Assembly: GCF_013201545.1 (NCBI RefSeq)
Contig: NZ_CP053746.1
Location: 3,251,001-3,315,000, forward strand
DNA from: Pseudomonas graminis
GTDB lineage: Bacteria > Pseudomonadota > Gammaproteobacteria > Pseudomonadales > Pseudomonadaceae
Length of the DNA: 64,000 bases
Direction: 5' to 3'
Shown one piece after another: positions 1-8,333 of the stretch (within the stretch, counting starts at the first letter, position 1; every line of letters starts with the position of its first letter). A model generated the notes under the pieces. The model was not told the origin of the DNA. It did no database searches and saw only the letters and a list, made by a program, of their open reading frames with translations. Made by a program: the position numbers and the translations under genes.

Positions 1-812
1 ACGTGCTGCGTGAGGTCAAGGCCAGCGGCACTGGCGCTGCGCTGGCGACGGTGATCGGCACACAAAGCGAACGTCACACCGCGCTGGGTGAACGGGTGGC
101 GATTCGTTCATCCGGGCGGGTGCAGATTGAAATGCGCGAACGCTGGCTGGCGACGGCGGTGGCCGAGGACCTGAAAACGGTGCTCGATGCCCGCCGCTCG
201 GCCACCCGTACCTACGACAGCGCGGACGGCGCCGTTGAAGTGCTGCTGGAGTACATCGCAGCGCCGCGTCGGCTGGTGGTCTTCGGTGCCGGACATGACG
301 CCATGCCGCTGGTCAGCATGGCGCGGTTGCAGGGCTGGCACATCACGGTGATCGATGCGCGCTCGCATTTCGCCCGGCCCCAACGTTTTCCGGATGCTGA
401 TCAGGTGCTTTCAGCGCCCCTGCAACCGATGCCCGAACTCCATGCGATGGTCGCCGATGCCGCCGTGGTGGTGATGACCCACAGCCTGAGCCAGGACCGC
501 CACTGGCTGGGGCAGGTTCTGCAATCGACGCCACGCTACATTGGCCAGCTTGGACCACGCAGCCGTACCGAGCGCTTACTCGACGAGCTGCCGGATCAGG
601 CCCGTGAAGCCGCTGCTCAGGCCAGCCTGCATTACCCGGTCGGCCTCGACTTGGGCGGCGATGCGCCGCACAGCGTGGCCTTGTCGATCCTGGCGGAGAT
701 CAACGCGGTGTTCAACCGCCGCAGCGGCGGGATGCTCAAGCATCGACAGGCAAGCATTCATGCGGTGGATGTGACGTTGGAGCAGGCGCGGGAACTGAGA
801 ATGATCAGCTAG
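1..812 (+). CDS. XdhC/CoxI family protein, 5' end outside window
   Basis: The reading frame is open from the window edge, so this is the C-terminal ~270 residues of a longer protein. A Rossmann-type motif VVFGAGHDAMPL lies about residue 92, followed by VIDAR, and the end contains YPVGLDLGGDAPHSVALSILAEI. This is the usual XdhC C-terminal pattern (PGLDIGA.TPEEIAVSIAAEI). XdhC-type proteins bind molybdenum cofactor, help sulfurate it and insert it into xanthine-dehydrogenase-family enzymes. A matching enzyme may lie just upstream, outside the window. The paoABC-type oxidoreductase at 18935-22810 has no adjacent chaperone, so this protein could serve it, but that is inference. The codon at position 3 is GTG and is not taken as the true start. 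Confidence 0.85.
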   Translation, partial: VLREVKASGTGAALATVIGTQSERHTALGERVAIRSSGRVQIEMRERWLATAVAEDLKTVLDARRSATRTYDSADGAVEVLLEYIAAPRRLVVFGAGHDAMPLVSMARLQGWHITVIDARSHFARPQRFPDADQVLSAPLQPMPELHAMVADAAVVVMTHSLSQDRHWLGQVLQSTPRYIGQLGPRSRTERLLDELPDQAREAAAQASLHYPVGLDLGGDAPHSVALSILAEINAVFNRRSGGMLKHRQASIHAVDVTLEQARELRMIS

Positions 813-825
813 TTTTAAAGGGGAA

Positions 826-843
826 CCATTCTTGCAGGAATGG
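826..843 (+). other. Short hairpin between xdhC-like gene and MFS gene
   Basis: CCATTC and GAATGG form a 6-bp stem with a 6-base loop, 14 bases after the xdhC stop. There is no T-run, so it is not a convincing intrinsic terminator. Confidence 0.3.
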
Positions 844-893
844 CCTCCCTCGCTTCTCAGTGATCTCGGCACGGCATCCATCAGGTTCGCTCA

Positions 894-2573
894 ATGAACG
901 ACAAGTACAAACCCCACGACTGGGCCCCCCACGAGCGACCAACGTTGCCGGGGTCGCCGTCGACGCCCTTGCACGCAACGCCAAAGCGCTGGGCCTACGC
1001 CATCGTCGGCGTGATCGTGGCCTTGACCGGCGGGCTGGGCAACGCGCTGGTGGTCGCCAACCTTCAATACCTGCAAGGCTCGCTGGGCGCCACCCAGGCC
1101 GAGATCGCCTGGCTGCCCGCTGCTTACGTCATGACCAACGTTTCGATGAACCTGCTGCTGGTGAAGTTTCGCCAGCAGTTTGGTCTGCGGGCTTTCACTG
1201 AAGTGTTCCTGGTCTTGTACGCGCTGGTCACCTTCGCCCACCTCTTCGTCAACGACATCGAGTCAGCCATCGCCGTTCGTGCTGCCCACGGCATGGTCGG
1301 CGCGGCACTGAGTTCGCTGGGCCTGTACTACATGATTCAGGCCTTCCCGCAGAAGTGGCGGATGAAAGCGCTGGTACTGGGCCTCGGCACGGCGCAGCTG
1401 GCGACACCGCTGGCGCGACTGGTCTCCGAAGACCTGTTGCAGATTGCCGAATGGCGTGGGCTTTACCTGTTCGAACTGGGCATGTGCCTGCTGTCCCTGG
1501 GCTGCGTGCTGATTCTCAAGTTGCCACCGGGCGACCGCTTCAAGGCTTTCGAAAAACTCGATTTTCTGACCTTCGCTTTGCTGGCATCAGGCTTCGCGGC
1601 ACTGTGCGCGGCGTTGTCGCTGGGGCGAATCGAGTGGTGGCTTGAAGAACCGTGGATCGGCATCGCTCTCGCGTCGTCCATCGTGCTGATCCTTGCCGGA
1701 CTGTGTATCGAGCACAATCGCACCCGACCGTTGTTGATCACCCGCTGGCTGGGCAGTGGCCGGATGATCCGCTTCGCCTTCGGCGTGCTGCTGACGCGGA
1801 TCGTGCTGTCGGAGCAATCCACCGGCGCGGTAGGTTTTCTTCAGGGGATGAATCAGGGCACCGAGCAGCTGCACACGCTGTACCTGTTCATGCTGCTGGG
1901 CAGCGTCGCCGGCCTGGCGGTCAGCGCGCTGACGATCGATCCGCAGCACCTGTTCAAGCCATTGATCATTTCCCTGGCGCTGATGGCGATCGGTTCGAGC
2001 ATGGACAGCTTTTCAACCAGCCTGACCCGCGGCCCGCAGATGTATTTCAGCCAGTTTTTGCTGGCGTTCGGTGGCACCTTCTTTCTTGGGCCGACCCTGG
2101 TACTGGGCATCAGCGGGGTGATCAGCAACCCGCGCAACATGGTCAGTTTTTCGGTGATGTTCGGGATCACTCAAAACGTCGGCAGCCTGATCGGCTCGGC
2201 GTTGCTGGGCACCTTTCAGGTCTGGCGCGAGAAATTCCATTCGGCGCATATCGTCGAGCACGTCACGCTGATTGATGCTCAGGTGCAGTCGCGCCTGCAA
2301 AGCGCGAGCGGGGCCTATATTTCCGCCATCGCCGATCCGGCGGCGCGCACCAGTCTGGGTATTCGCTCGCTGGCGACGGCCGCCACCCGCGAAGCCAATA
2401 CCTTGGCCTATAACGATGTATTCATGCTGATTGCGGTCATCGCGGTGCTGACCATGATCTGGATCACCAGCCGCGCCACCTGGCTGTGGATCACCACCGA
2501 GCCGGTCGCGCCGTTTACGCCGGCGACCCCTGCGGCATCTCCCTTAACACCTTCTGGCGCTCAACCTTCATGA
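894..2573 (+). CDS. MFS transporter, DHA2-like drug:proton antiporter
   Basis: This 559-residue protein has many hydrophobic helices spread over the chain, consistent with the 14-helix DHA2 family (EmrB/MdtD-like), although the cytoplasmic loops are divergent. It should export small molecules from the inner membrane using the proton gradient. The N-terminal ~30 residues are polar and proline-rich, and the first helix starts at about WAYAIVGVIVALTGG. The stop codon overlaps the start of the downstream membrane-fusion gene (ATGA), showing translational coupling and a two-component EmrAB-like pump. ATG at 894 follows AGGTT at modest spacing. Substrate cannot be predicted from sequence. Confidence 0.9.
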   Translation: MNDKYKPHDWAPHERPTLPGSPSTPLHATPKRWAYAIVGVIVALTGGLGNALVVANLQYLQGSLGATQAEIAWLPAAYVMTNVSMNLLLVKFRQQFGLRAFTEVFLVLYALVTFAHLFVNDIESAIAVRAAHGMVGAALSSLGLYYMIQAFPQKWRMKALVLGLGTAQLATPLARLVSEDLLQIAEWRGLYLFELGMCLLSLGCVLILKLPPGDRFKAFEKLDFLTFALLASGFAALCAALSLGRIEWWLEEPWIGIALASSIVLILAGLCIEHNRTRPLLITRWLGSGRMIRFAFGVLLTRIVLSEQSTGAVGFLQGMNQGTEQLHTLYLFMLLGSVAGLAVSALTIDPQHLFKPLIISLALMAIGSSMDSFSTSLTRGPQMYFSQFLLAFGGTFFLGPTLVLGISGVISNPRNMVSFSVMFGITQNVGSLIGSALLGTFQVWREKFHSAHIVEHVTLIDAQVQSRLQSASGAYISAIADPAARTSLGIRSLATAATREANTLAYNDVFMLIAVIAVLTMIWITSRATWLWITTEPVAPFTPATPAASPLTPSGAQPS

Positions 2574-3796
2574 CAGAACCCGGCAAACCTTCTGGCAACG
2601 CTACTGGCGATACGACGCCCGGCGCTTCAGGCAACCCTGCACCTTCCTCGGCGAGTGCTCCGGCGCCCGCGCCGGCGGTGATGCCGGCCACCACGCAACC
2701 GCGGTCGGCGCGTATACGCCTGGTGTCCTCCATTCTGTTCGGCGGCATCGCCTTGGCGGGTGTGCTGGTCGTGCTGTATGCGTGGCAGTTGCCGCCGTTC
2801 AGCAGCCCGATCGAAAGCACCGAGAACGCCCTGATTCGCGGGCAGACCACGATCATCGGCCCGCAACTGAGTGGCTACGTGTACGAAGTGCCGGTGCAGG
2901 ATTTCCAGTGGGTCAAGCAGGGGGACCTGCTGGTGCGCATTGACGACCGGATCTACCAGCAGCACCTCGATCAGGGCATTGCGCAGTTGGGCGTCCAGAA
3001 GGCCGCACTGGCCAACAATCTGCAGCAACGGCGCAGCGCCGAAGCCACTATCGCCCAGCGGCAGGCTGCTATCGCGAATGCCCAGGCGCAGAGTGACAAG
3101 GCCGCTGCCGACCTTCGCCGCGGGCAGGCGCTGGTGACTGATGGCTCAGTGTCGAAAAGCGAATTCGATGTGACCCGTGCCGCAGATGCGCAAGCGAAGG
3201 CGGCGCTGGCCGAGGCCAAAGCGGCGCTGGAGATTTCCCGCCAGGACCTGCAGACGGTGATCGTCAATCGCGGCTCGCTGGAGGCCTCGGTGAAGAATGC
3301 CGAGGCGGCCATTGAGCTGGCGCGGATCGATCTGACCAACACGCGCATCACCGCACCTCGGGACGGTCAGCTGGGTCAGATCGGGGTGCGCCTGGGTGCG
3401 TACGTCAATTCCGGCGCACAGTTGATGGCGCTGGTGCCGCGCCCGCGCTGGATCATCGCCAACATGAAAGAAACCCAGATGGCCAACGTGCGTCTGGGTC
3501 AGCCGGTGAGTTTCACCATCGATGCCCTGGAAAATCTGAAGATGCGCGGCCGGGTGCAGCGCATTTCCCCCGCAGCGGGGTCCGAGTTCAGCCTGCTGCC
3601 TGCCGACAACGCTACCGGCAACTTCGTCAAGATCGCCCAGCGCATTCCGGTGCGCATCACCATCGACGACGACCAGCACGACGTCGACCGCCTGCGGCCG
3701 GGGATGTCGGTGGTGGTCAGCATCGACACCAGCCAGGACGGCGCCGTACCGCCGGACCCGGTGGATGGCAAGGTGGACTCGGTGAACGGTCGCTGA
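2570..3796 (+). CDS. HlyD/EmrA-type membrane fusion protein
   Basis: 408 residues from ATG 2570, which overlaps the MFS stop. A Pro/Ala/Ser/Thr-rich cytoplasmic tail of ~45 residues precedes one membrane helix (SSILFGGIALAGVLVVLYAW). A biotinyl-lipoyl half-motif (RGQTTIIGPQLSGYVYEVPV) comes next, then a long alanine-rich coiled-coil hairpin at about residues 135-265. The second lipoyl half (ITAPRDGQLGQIGVRLGAYV) and a beta-barrel segment follow. This is the EmrA architecture: the protein joins the inner-membrane pump to an outer-membrane channel. No TolC-type gene is adjacent. An in-frame start upstream at 2486 would lie inside the MFS gene and is rejected. Confidence 0.9.
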   Translation: MTEPGKPSGNATGDTTPGASGNPAPSSASAPAPAPAVMPATTQPRSARIRLVSSILFGGIALAGVLVVLYAWQLPPFSSPIESTENALIRGQTTIIGPQLSGYVYEVPVQDFQWVKQGDLLVRIDDRIYQQHLDQGIAQLGVQKAALANNLQQRRSAEATIAQRQAAIANAQAQSDKAAADLRRGQALVTDGSVSKSEFDVTRAADAQAKAALAEAKAALEISRQDLQTVIVNRGSLEASVKNAEAAIELARIDLTNTRITAPRDGQLGQIGVRLGAYVNSGAQLMALVPRPRWIIANMKETQMANVRLGQPVSFTIDALENLKMRGRVQRISPAAGSEFSLLPADNATGNFVKIAQRIPVRITIDDDQHDVDRLRPGMSVVVSIDTSQDGAVPPDPVDGKVDSVNGR

Positions 3797-3965
3797 ATCG
3801 GCCCGCCTGTATCGCCGTGTATCCCGTCCCGTGACAGATACGTGCCGATTCGTTGACTGATATCTCCCACACACCGGCGACACCTCTCGCACGTTGAATG
3901 GCGGCTCCGAGGCAACACGCCTCGGCCGTTCTCACATCCAACGTGCCCAGTGCCCGGAGCCCGCC

Positions 3966-4043
3966 ATGAACTGGAAAAACTTCACCACAGCCTTCCTGTC
4001 CGCCACGCTCGTCAGCGATGTGGGTGACCGGCCATGTTTCTGA
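3966..4043 (+). other. 25-codon ORF overlapping the dipZ-like start
   Basis: ATG at 3966, preceded by CGGAG at good spacing, opens MNWKNFTTAFLSATLVSD and stops at 4041-4043, ten bases inside the downstream gene. The first 17 residues resemble the start of a signal peptide (K near the N terminus, then a hydrophobic run). It could be a coupling leader peptide, or the N-terminal remnant of a secreted thiol/redox protein whose body was deleted. The sequence alone does not decide. Confidence 0.4.
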
Positions 4044-5266
4044 TCGCGTTTCTGGGCGGCATCGTCACGGTGCTCAGCCCCTGCATCCTGCCGGTCATCC
4101 CCTTTCTGTTTGCCCGGGCCGATCGGTCGGCGTCGTCGGTGCTGATGACCCTGCTGGGGCTGACCCTGACGTTTGCGCTGGTCTCAAGCCTGGCCGTGGT
4201 CAGCAGCGACTGGGTGGTGGCGGCAAACGGTATCGGTCGCGACATCGCGCTGGTCATCCTGACACTGTTTGCCCTGTCGCTGCTTTCCGCCCGCGTGGGT
4301 CACTGGCTGATGCTGCCGCTGGTGGCGCTGGGCAATCGGCTCGACCCGGCTACGCGGCGCCTGTCCGGTCCTTGTGCGTCAGTGGCGATCGGTGTTGCGA
4401 CCGGTTTGCTATGGGCGCCATGTGCCGGTCCGATTCTGGGGATCATTCTCACCGGCGCGATGCTGCAGGGGCCGAATGCGCAGACCAGCCTGTTGCTGCT
4501 GGCGTACGGGCTCGGCAGTGCGGTGTCGTTGGGGGTACTGATCTTCGCCGGACGCGGGTTGCTCGCGCGGCTGAAACTGTCGCTGCCGGTCACTGCCTGG
4601 CTGCGGCGTGGCGTTGGCTTCGCTGCATTGCTGGTGGCCGTGACCCTTGCCACCGGCTCGCAGAATCAGTTGCTCGCCGGCACCACGTCTGAAGGCGCAG
4701 CCGCGGTGGAAAAGGGCCTGCTCAGCGCCGTGCCCAAAGCCATCGACTACGTCGTCACCCGCGTCAACGCTGCCGCCGCACCGAATCTCGGCAGCCAGGG
4801 CGCGATGCCTTCACTCTCCGGCGCAACGGCATGGCTAAACGCGCCGCCGCTGGATGATGAATCCCTGCGCGGGAAGGTGGTGCTGGTCGATTTCTGGACC
4901 TTCGACTGCATCAACTGCCAGCACAGCGTTCCTCACGTCAATGAGTGGGCGAAGAAGTACGAGAAGGATGGCCTGGTGGTGATCGGCGTGCACACGCCTG
5001 AATACCCGTACGAACGGGACATCGACAATGTGCGCAAGAACGTCGCCAGGCTGAGCCTGAATTACCCGATCGCTGTCGACAATGACTACACCATCTGGCG
5101 CGCTTTCGACAATCAGTACTGGCCCGCGCATTACCTCATCGACGCCCGGGGGCAGATCCGTTACAGCCACTTTGGCGAAGGCGCCTACGACACCCAGGAG
5201 CATGTCATTCGCCAGCTCCTCGACGAGGCCCATGGAAAGGCTGAAGCGAGAGGCGCTGACGAATGA
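4034..5266 (+). CDS. DipZ-type cytochrome c biogenesis/thioredoxin fusion protein
   Basis: 410 residues in two parts. The N-terminal ~220 residues are a CcdA/DsbD-like membrane domain with the paired cysteine motifs LSPCILPV (about residue 16) and WAPCAGPILG (about residue 134). The C-terminal ~170 residues are a TlpA-like thioredoxin domain with FDCINCQHS as the CxxC active site and a later YWPAHYLID cis-proline-type segment. Such proteins carry electrons from cytoplasmic thioredoxin to periplasmic disulfides. The length is shorter than DipZ proteins that carry an extra C-terminal domain. It ends 10 bp from the convergent cytochrome b561 gene. The start overlaps the 25-codon ORF, so translation may depend on it. 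Confidence 0.88.
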   Translation: MFLIAFLGGIVTVLSPCILPVIPFLFARADRSASSVLMTLLGLTLTFALVSSLAVVSSDWVVAANGIGRDIALVILTLFALSLLSARVGHWLMLPLVALGNRLDPATRRLSGPCASVAIGVATGLLWAPCAGPILGIILTGAMLQGPNAQTSLLLLAYGLGSAVSLGVLIFAGRGLLARLKLSLPVTAWLRRGVGFAALLVAVTLATGSQNQLLAGTTSEGAAAVEKGLLSAVPKAIDYVVTRVNAAAAPNLGSQGAMPSLSGATAWLNAPPLDDESLRGKVVLVDFWTFDCINCQHSVPHVNEWAKKYEKDGLVVIGVHTPEYPYERDIDNVRKNVARLSLNYPIAVDNDYTIWRAFDNQYWPAHYLIDARGQIRYSHFGEGAYDTQEHVIRQLLDEAHGKAEARGADE

Positions 5267-5276
5267 AAGGTCGCGC

Positions 5277-5819
5277 TTACACCATGCGTCTGACGGTGTT
5301 GTCCTTGCGCACAACGTGGTGCCAGATCGCCGCGATCACGTGCAGGCCGATGACGTAGTAGAAAATCGTACCCAGCAGGACGTGGTAATGCTCCAGTGTT
5401 TCGGCGGTGTCCTTGGAGAGGTCGAACGGCGCCGGAATACTCAGCGAGGTCAGGGGAATTGGCAAGGCGCCACGTTCCAGCAGCACTGTGAACAGACCCA
5501 GCAGGGGTTGCGCGAACAGGAAGGCGTACAGCGCGTAATGGGACAAGGTGGCGGCCAGACGCAACGCGCCTTCCAGAGGCGGAGTGATGCCGGGCGGCGT
5601 GTGGCGGTGGCGCTCGGCGATGCGGAAAAATGCCATGACCAATACGACGATACCGACCCAGAAATGCGTTTGCACCACGAAAGTCCGCGCGTCACTGCCG
5701 CGGGCCAGTTGGGTACGGCTCAGGATGAGCGCATAGGCGAGCACAATCAGGATCGCCATCACCCAGTGAAACCAGCGGGCTTTATAGCTGTAGCGTTCGG
5801 TAGCGGAAGGTTTGCTCAC
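5277..5819 (-). CDS. Cytochrome b561, di-heme membrane protein
   Basis: 180 residues with four hydrophobic helices and the conserved histidines of the bacterial cytochrome b561/CybB family: RWFHWVMAILI in helix 1, THFWVGIVVL in helix 2, LSHYALYAFL in helix 3 and IGLHVIAAIWHH in helix 4. These proteins pass electrons between the quinone pool and acceptors such as superoxide or periplasmic redox partners. The gene converges on the dipZ-like gene with a 10-bp gap, suggesting a small redox locus. ATG at 5819 matches the family start (YSYKARWFHW). The AT-rich stretch beyond 5820 should hold its promoter. Confidence 0.88.
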   Translation of the reverse strand: MSKPSATERYSYKARWFHWVMAILIVLAYALILSRTQLARGSDARTFVVQTHFWVGIVVLVMAFFRIAERHRHTPPGITPPLEGALRLAATLSHYALYAFLFAQPLLGLFTVLLERGALPIPLTSLSIPAPFDLSKDTAETLEHYHVLLGTIFYYVIGLHVIAAIWHHVVRKDNTVRRMV

Positions 5820-6372
5820 GGTCAGGTCTCTTGGTCTGTTTTTGTGATCTGGCGCGGCGCAATCACTGCCGCAGCGCTTTCATAACCCAATGGCGGGTGG
5901 TCGTCGAGGACAACGTGCGAGTCGACCTGCACCTGGAGCATCACCCGTTTACGCCTGAAACATGTCCGCAGCGTTATCGCCTCCACTACGAAACAGTTCC
6001 ATCCCTCATAATTGGTATGACTAATTATTTCAGAGATCGCGGCTTCGAAAGTTAATGGGCTGACTTGCTTAATACTGATTTGCACTAATGCTGATACTTA
6101 AATTAAATGTCATTCGTTTGAGTAAATTCAAATAGCGGGAAAACGCTGAATAATCATTCATCTTAATATTAGTTATATGCATGTCGACTTCTTATTCTGA
6201 ATTGGCATTAAAAAACTGTCTAAATCAGTTTGACAGGTCATCTGCATGGATCCATCTTAATGCCTCGACGGCTCAGATTCCTGACTATCAGCTTGAAAAA
6301 GCTGGCATTTTGCCCGTATGCAATGGGGCCCTCGATTTTTCCTGGGTTTAACGAAAAGGGAAGGGCATTTAC
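5820..6372. promoter_or_regulatory. AT-rich intergenic region with leader hairpin before the sulfotransferase cluster
   Basis: About 550 bases with no supported gene. It is visibly richer in A/T than its flanks, especially 6040-6240. It should hold the divergent promoters of the b561 gene and the 6373-11715 operon. Elements seen are a 16-base hairpin at 6289-6304 (CAGCTT, GAAA loop, AAGCTG) followed by GCATTTTG, a palindrome ATGGATCCAT at 6245-6254, and an inverted CTGTC/GACAG pair at 6216-6236. The hairpin lies 69 bases before the first start codon and could act as an attenuator. Confidence 0.5.
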
Positions 6373-7599
6373 ATGGATGCTTCGGGCTTTGTTGATCTGT
6401 TAAAACGTCATAACTCCGATGCGCAAGTGTGGTTTGATTCGTCGCCGACTGTATATAAAGACTGCGCCAACAAGTTGGTGCGGGATTATCCGGACATGCG
6501 CGATGTTATTACCGGACTGTTGCCCGATGAACCGGGTAGTTCAGATGTCGGGGTCAGCGGGGCCACTACCAACCCTTCGCTGATTGGTCAGGCTGTCATG
6601 AGCAATGCAGCCCACTACCGTGATTTCCTTCACACCTTGCCGACGTCGATGTCGGTCGAACCCCGGCTGCGACAGCTCTACGACCAGGTAATCATCGACA
6701 GCGCCCAACCGTTGCTGCCGCTGTTCAAGCGTTCAAGACACCGATACGGCTGGCTGTCGGCACAAATCGAGGGCGGGCACTGGATGAATCAGGACGCGCT
6801 GGTGGCGCGGGGGCTGGAACTGGCGGCGCTGGCGCCGAACATCATGATCAAGGTCCCCGGCAGCGCCCAGGGCTATCGCGCCATAGAGCAGTTGGTGGCG
6901 CGGGGCTGCTCGATCAACAACACCTTGTGTTTTACCGTTTCCCAGCTGGAGTCCTGCCTCAAGGCCATCCACGCCGGGCGTCAGCGGGCACTCGCCAACG
7001 GCGTGAGCACGGAGCGGGCGCGTTATGTGGTCAGCTTCATGATTGGTCGGCTGGGTGCGGAAACGGAGTTCGAGCGGCAGGCGCGGGGCAGTCGTATCAA
7101 CCTCAGCCGCACGGATAAACGCTGGGCCGAGCTTGCGGTGTATCAGGCGATGCAGGCGCTGATGCGACGGCGCGAGACCCCGGCGCAACTGTTGCTGTGC
7201 AGCATCAAGGTCGACACCGATGCACGCGGCCGCGAGCATTGCTGGCACCTGCAGCGCACCGGCGCCGACACCACGCTGTACACGCTGACGCCTCAGCTCA
7301 TCGAGTTTATCGTGCGTCGCCAGCAGGCCGGGCGCAGCATCGTACCGGCTACCGAGTGGGTGCAGATTCCCGGCAAAGTCCTCGATCGTCTTCTGGCCAT
7401 TCCCTATTTCAACCAGGCGTATTTTGAAGGCGGCCTGACCCAGGACGAATACGCTCGTCATCCGGCGTTCCTCACCGCAGGCAATGACGTGCGCCTGGGT
7501 ATGCAACGCTTGCAAGGCTTTATCACCGACACCCTCGATCCGCCAGGTTTCGTGCGTCGGTCAGCGTTTCGGCAAGCGGCCCTGGAAGGCCGGGCATGA
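6373..7599 (+). CDS. Transaldolase-family enzyme, first gene of the sulfation cluster
   Basis: 408 residues, longer than the ~317 of TalB and nearer the larger transaldolase subclass. Conserved active-site segments appear in order: VWFDSSP (likely the proton-relay Asp region), GATTNPSLI (Asn of the TNPSL signature), AQIEGG (Glu), IMIKVPGS (Schiff-base Lys, about residue 160), NNTLCFT (Thr) and VVSFMIGRL (Ser). All catalytic positions seem kept, so an active dihydroxyacetone-transfer or aldol enzyme is likely. The start follows AAGGGAAGGG. Its stop overlaps the next ATG. Its place in a biosynthetic operon suggests it builds a carbon skeleton rather than serving the pentose phosphate pathway. 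Confidence 0.85.
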   Translation: MDASGFVDLLKRHNSDAQVWFDSSPTVYKDCANKLVRDYPDMRDVITGLLPDEPGSSDVGVSGATTNPSLIGQAVMSNAAHYRDFLHTLPTSMSVEPRLRQLYDQVIIDSAQPLLPLFKRSRHRYGWLSAQIEGGHWMNQDALVARGLELAALAPNIMIKVPGSAQGYRAIEQLVARGCSINNTLCFTVSQLESCLKAIHAGRQRALANGVSTERARYVVSFMIGRLGAETEFERQARGSRINLSRTDKRWAELAVYQAMQALMRRRETPAQLLLCSIKVDTDARGREHCWHLQRTGADTTLYTLTPQLIEFIVRRQQAGRSIVPATEWVQIPGKVLDRLLAIPYFNQAYFEGGLTQDEYARHPAFLTAGNDVRLGMQRLQGFITDTLDPPGFVRRSAFRQAALEGRA

Positions 7600-8333
7600 A
7601 CCGTATGATTGCCCTGTGGGCCCATCCTCGGTCGCGTTCGACGGTGCTGGAAAGGGTGTTCATCGAGCGCGGTGACTTCGAGGTGTTCCACGAGCCTTTT
7701 TCGCACATGGCCTTCGATGAGCATTCGGCCATTCCCCATGGCGACCTCAACGGCGCAGTACCCCGTGACTACGAAGCGATCAAGGCCCTGTTGCGCAACG
7801 CCCGCCAGCGCTCGTCTGTCCTGCACAAGGACATGTGCTACCACTGTATCGCCCCGTTGAAGGCTGATGCCGAGTTTTTAATGGAGCAGCAGAACGTCTT
7901 CATCATCCGCGACCCGGCCCGGGCGATTCTTTCCCATTACGCGATCTTCCCGCAGATGCCGGTGCAGGCGATCGGTCACCAGGCGCTGTACGAAATATTC
8001 TGCGAAGTCAGGCGGCTGACCGGCAAAACCCCTTGGGTGATCAACGCCGAGGACCTTGCCAGCCGCCCGGAACATACCGTGCGCAGGCTGTGTGACCACC
8101 TGCAGCTGGACTTCATGCCCGATGCCTTGAACTGGAACGCGAAATGTCCCGAACAATGGAAGACTTGGCGCGGCTGGCACAAGGACGCGGAAAACAGCAC
8201 CACCATCACAGCCGGCAGCGCCGACTTCGACGAGCGTCCTCTGCACGCTGATTCGCGCTTGCTGACCTACTACCAGCTTCATCGACCGTTTTATGAGCGC
8301 ATGAATCAGTTCACCGAGCAGGGACAGCCATGA
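7596..8333 (+). CDS. Sulfotransferase family protein (PAPS-dependent)
   Basis: 245 residues. The N terminus has the 5'-phosphosulfate-binding loop WAHPRSRSTVLERVF at residues ~8-22, and a 3'-phosphate-binding segment FIIRDPARAILSHYAIF lies about residue 104. HKDMCYH and WVINAEDL fit the family core. Such enzymes move sulfate from PAPS to a hydroxyl or amine. The start ATG overlaps the transaldolase stop and its own stop overlaps the next ATG. An APS kinase gene ends the same operon, which supports a true PAPS-using role. Its closest kin appear to be the small bacterial sulfotransferase-like proteins rather than aryl or carbohydrate sulfotransferases. The acceptor is unknown. Confidence 0.82.
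   Translation: MNRMIALWAHPRSRSTVLERVFIERGDFEVFHEPFSHMAFDEHSAIPHGDLNGAVPRDYEAIKALLRNARQRSSVLHKDMCYHCIAPLKADAEFLMEQQNVFIIRDPARAILSHYAIFPQMPVQAIGHQALYEIFCEVRRLTGKTPWVINAEDLASRPEHTVRRLCDHLQLDFMPDALNWNAKCPEQWKTWRGWHKDAENSTTITAGSADFDERPLHADSRLLTYYQLHRPFYERMNQFTEQGQP

Noticed and set aside
822..850. Second hrp-box-like match ahead of the MFS gene
   Set aside because: GGAACC-N16-CCTCCCT lacks the CCAC core, with two mismatches in fixed positions, and part of it forms a local hairpin.
5822..6085. 87-residue minus ORF in the AT-rich gap
   Set aside because: No ribosome site, no recognisable family, and it lies in the expected promoter region.
6216..6236. lux-box-like CTGTC/GACAG pair upstream of the sulfation cluster
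   Set aside because: Arms are short and the spacing exceeds the 20-bp lux-box layout; no luxR/luxI genes nearby.
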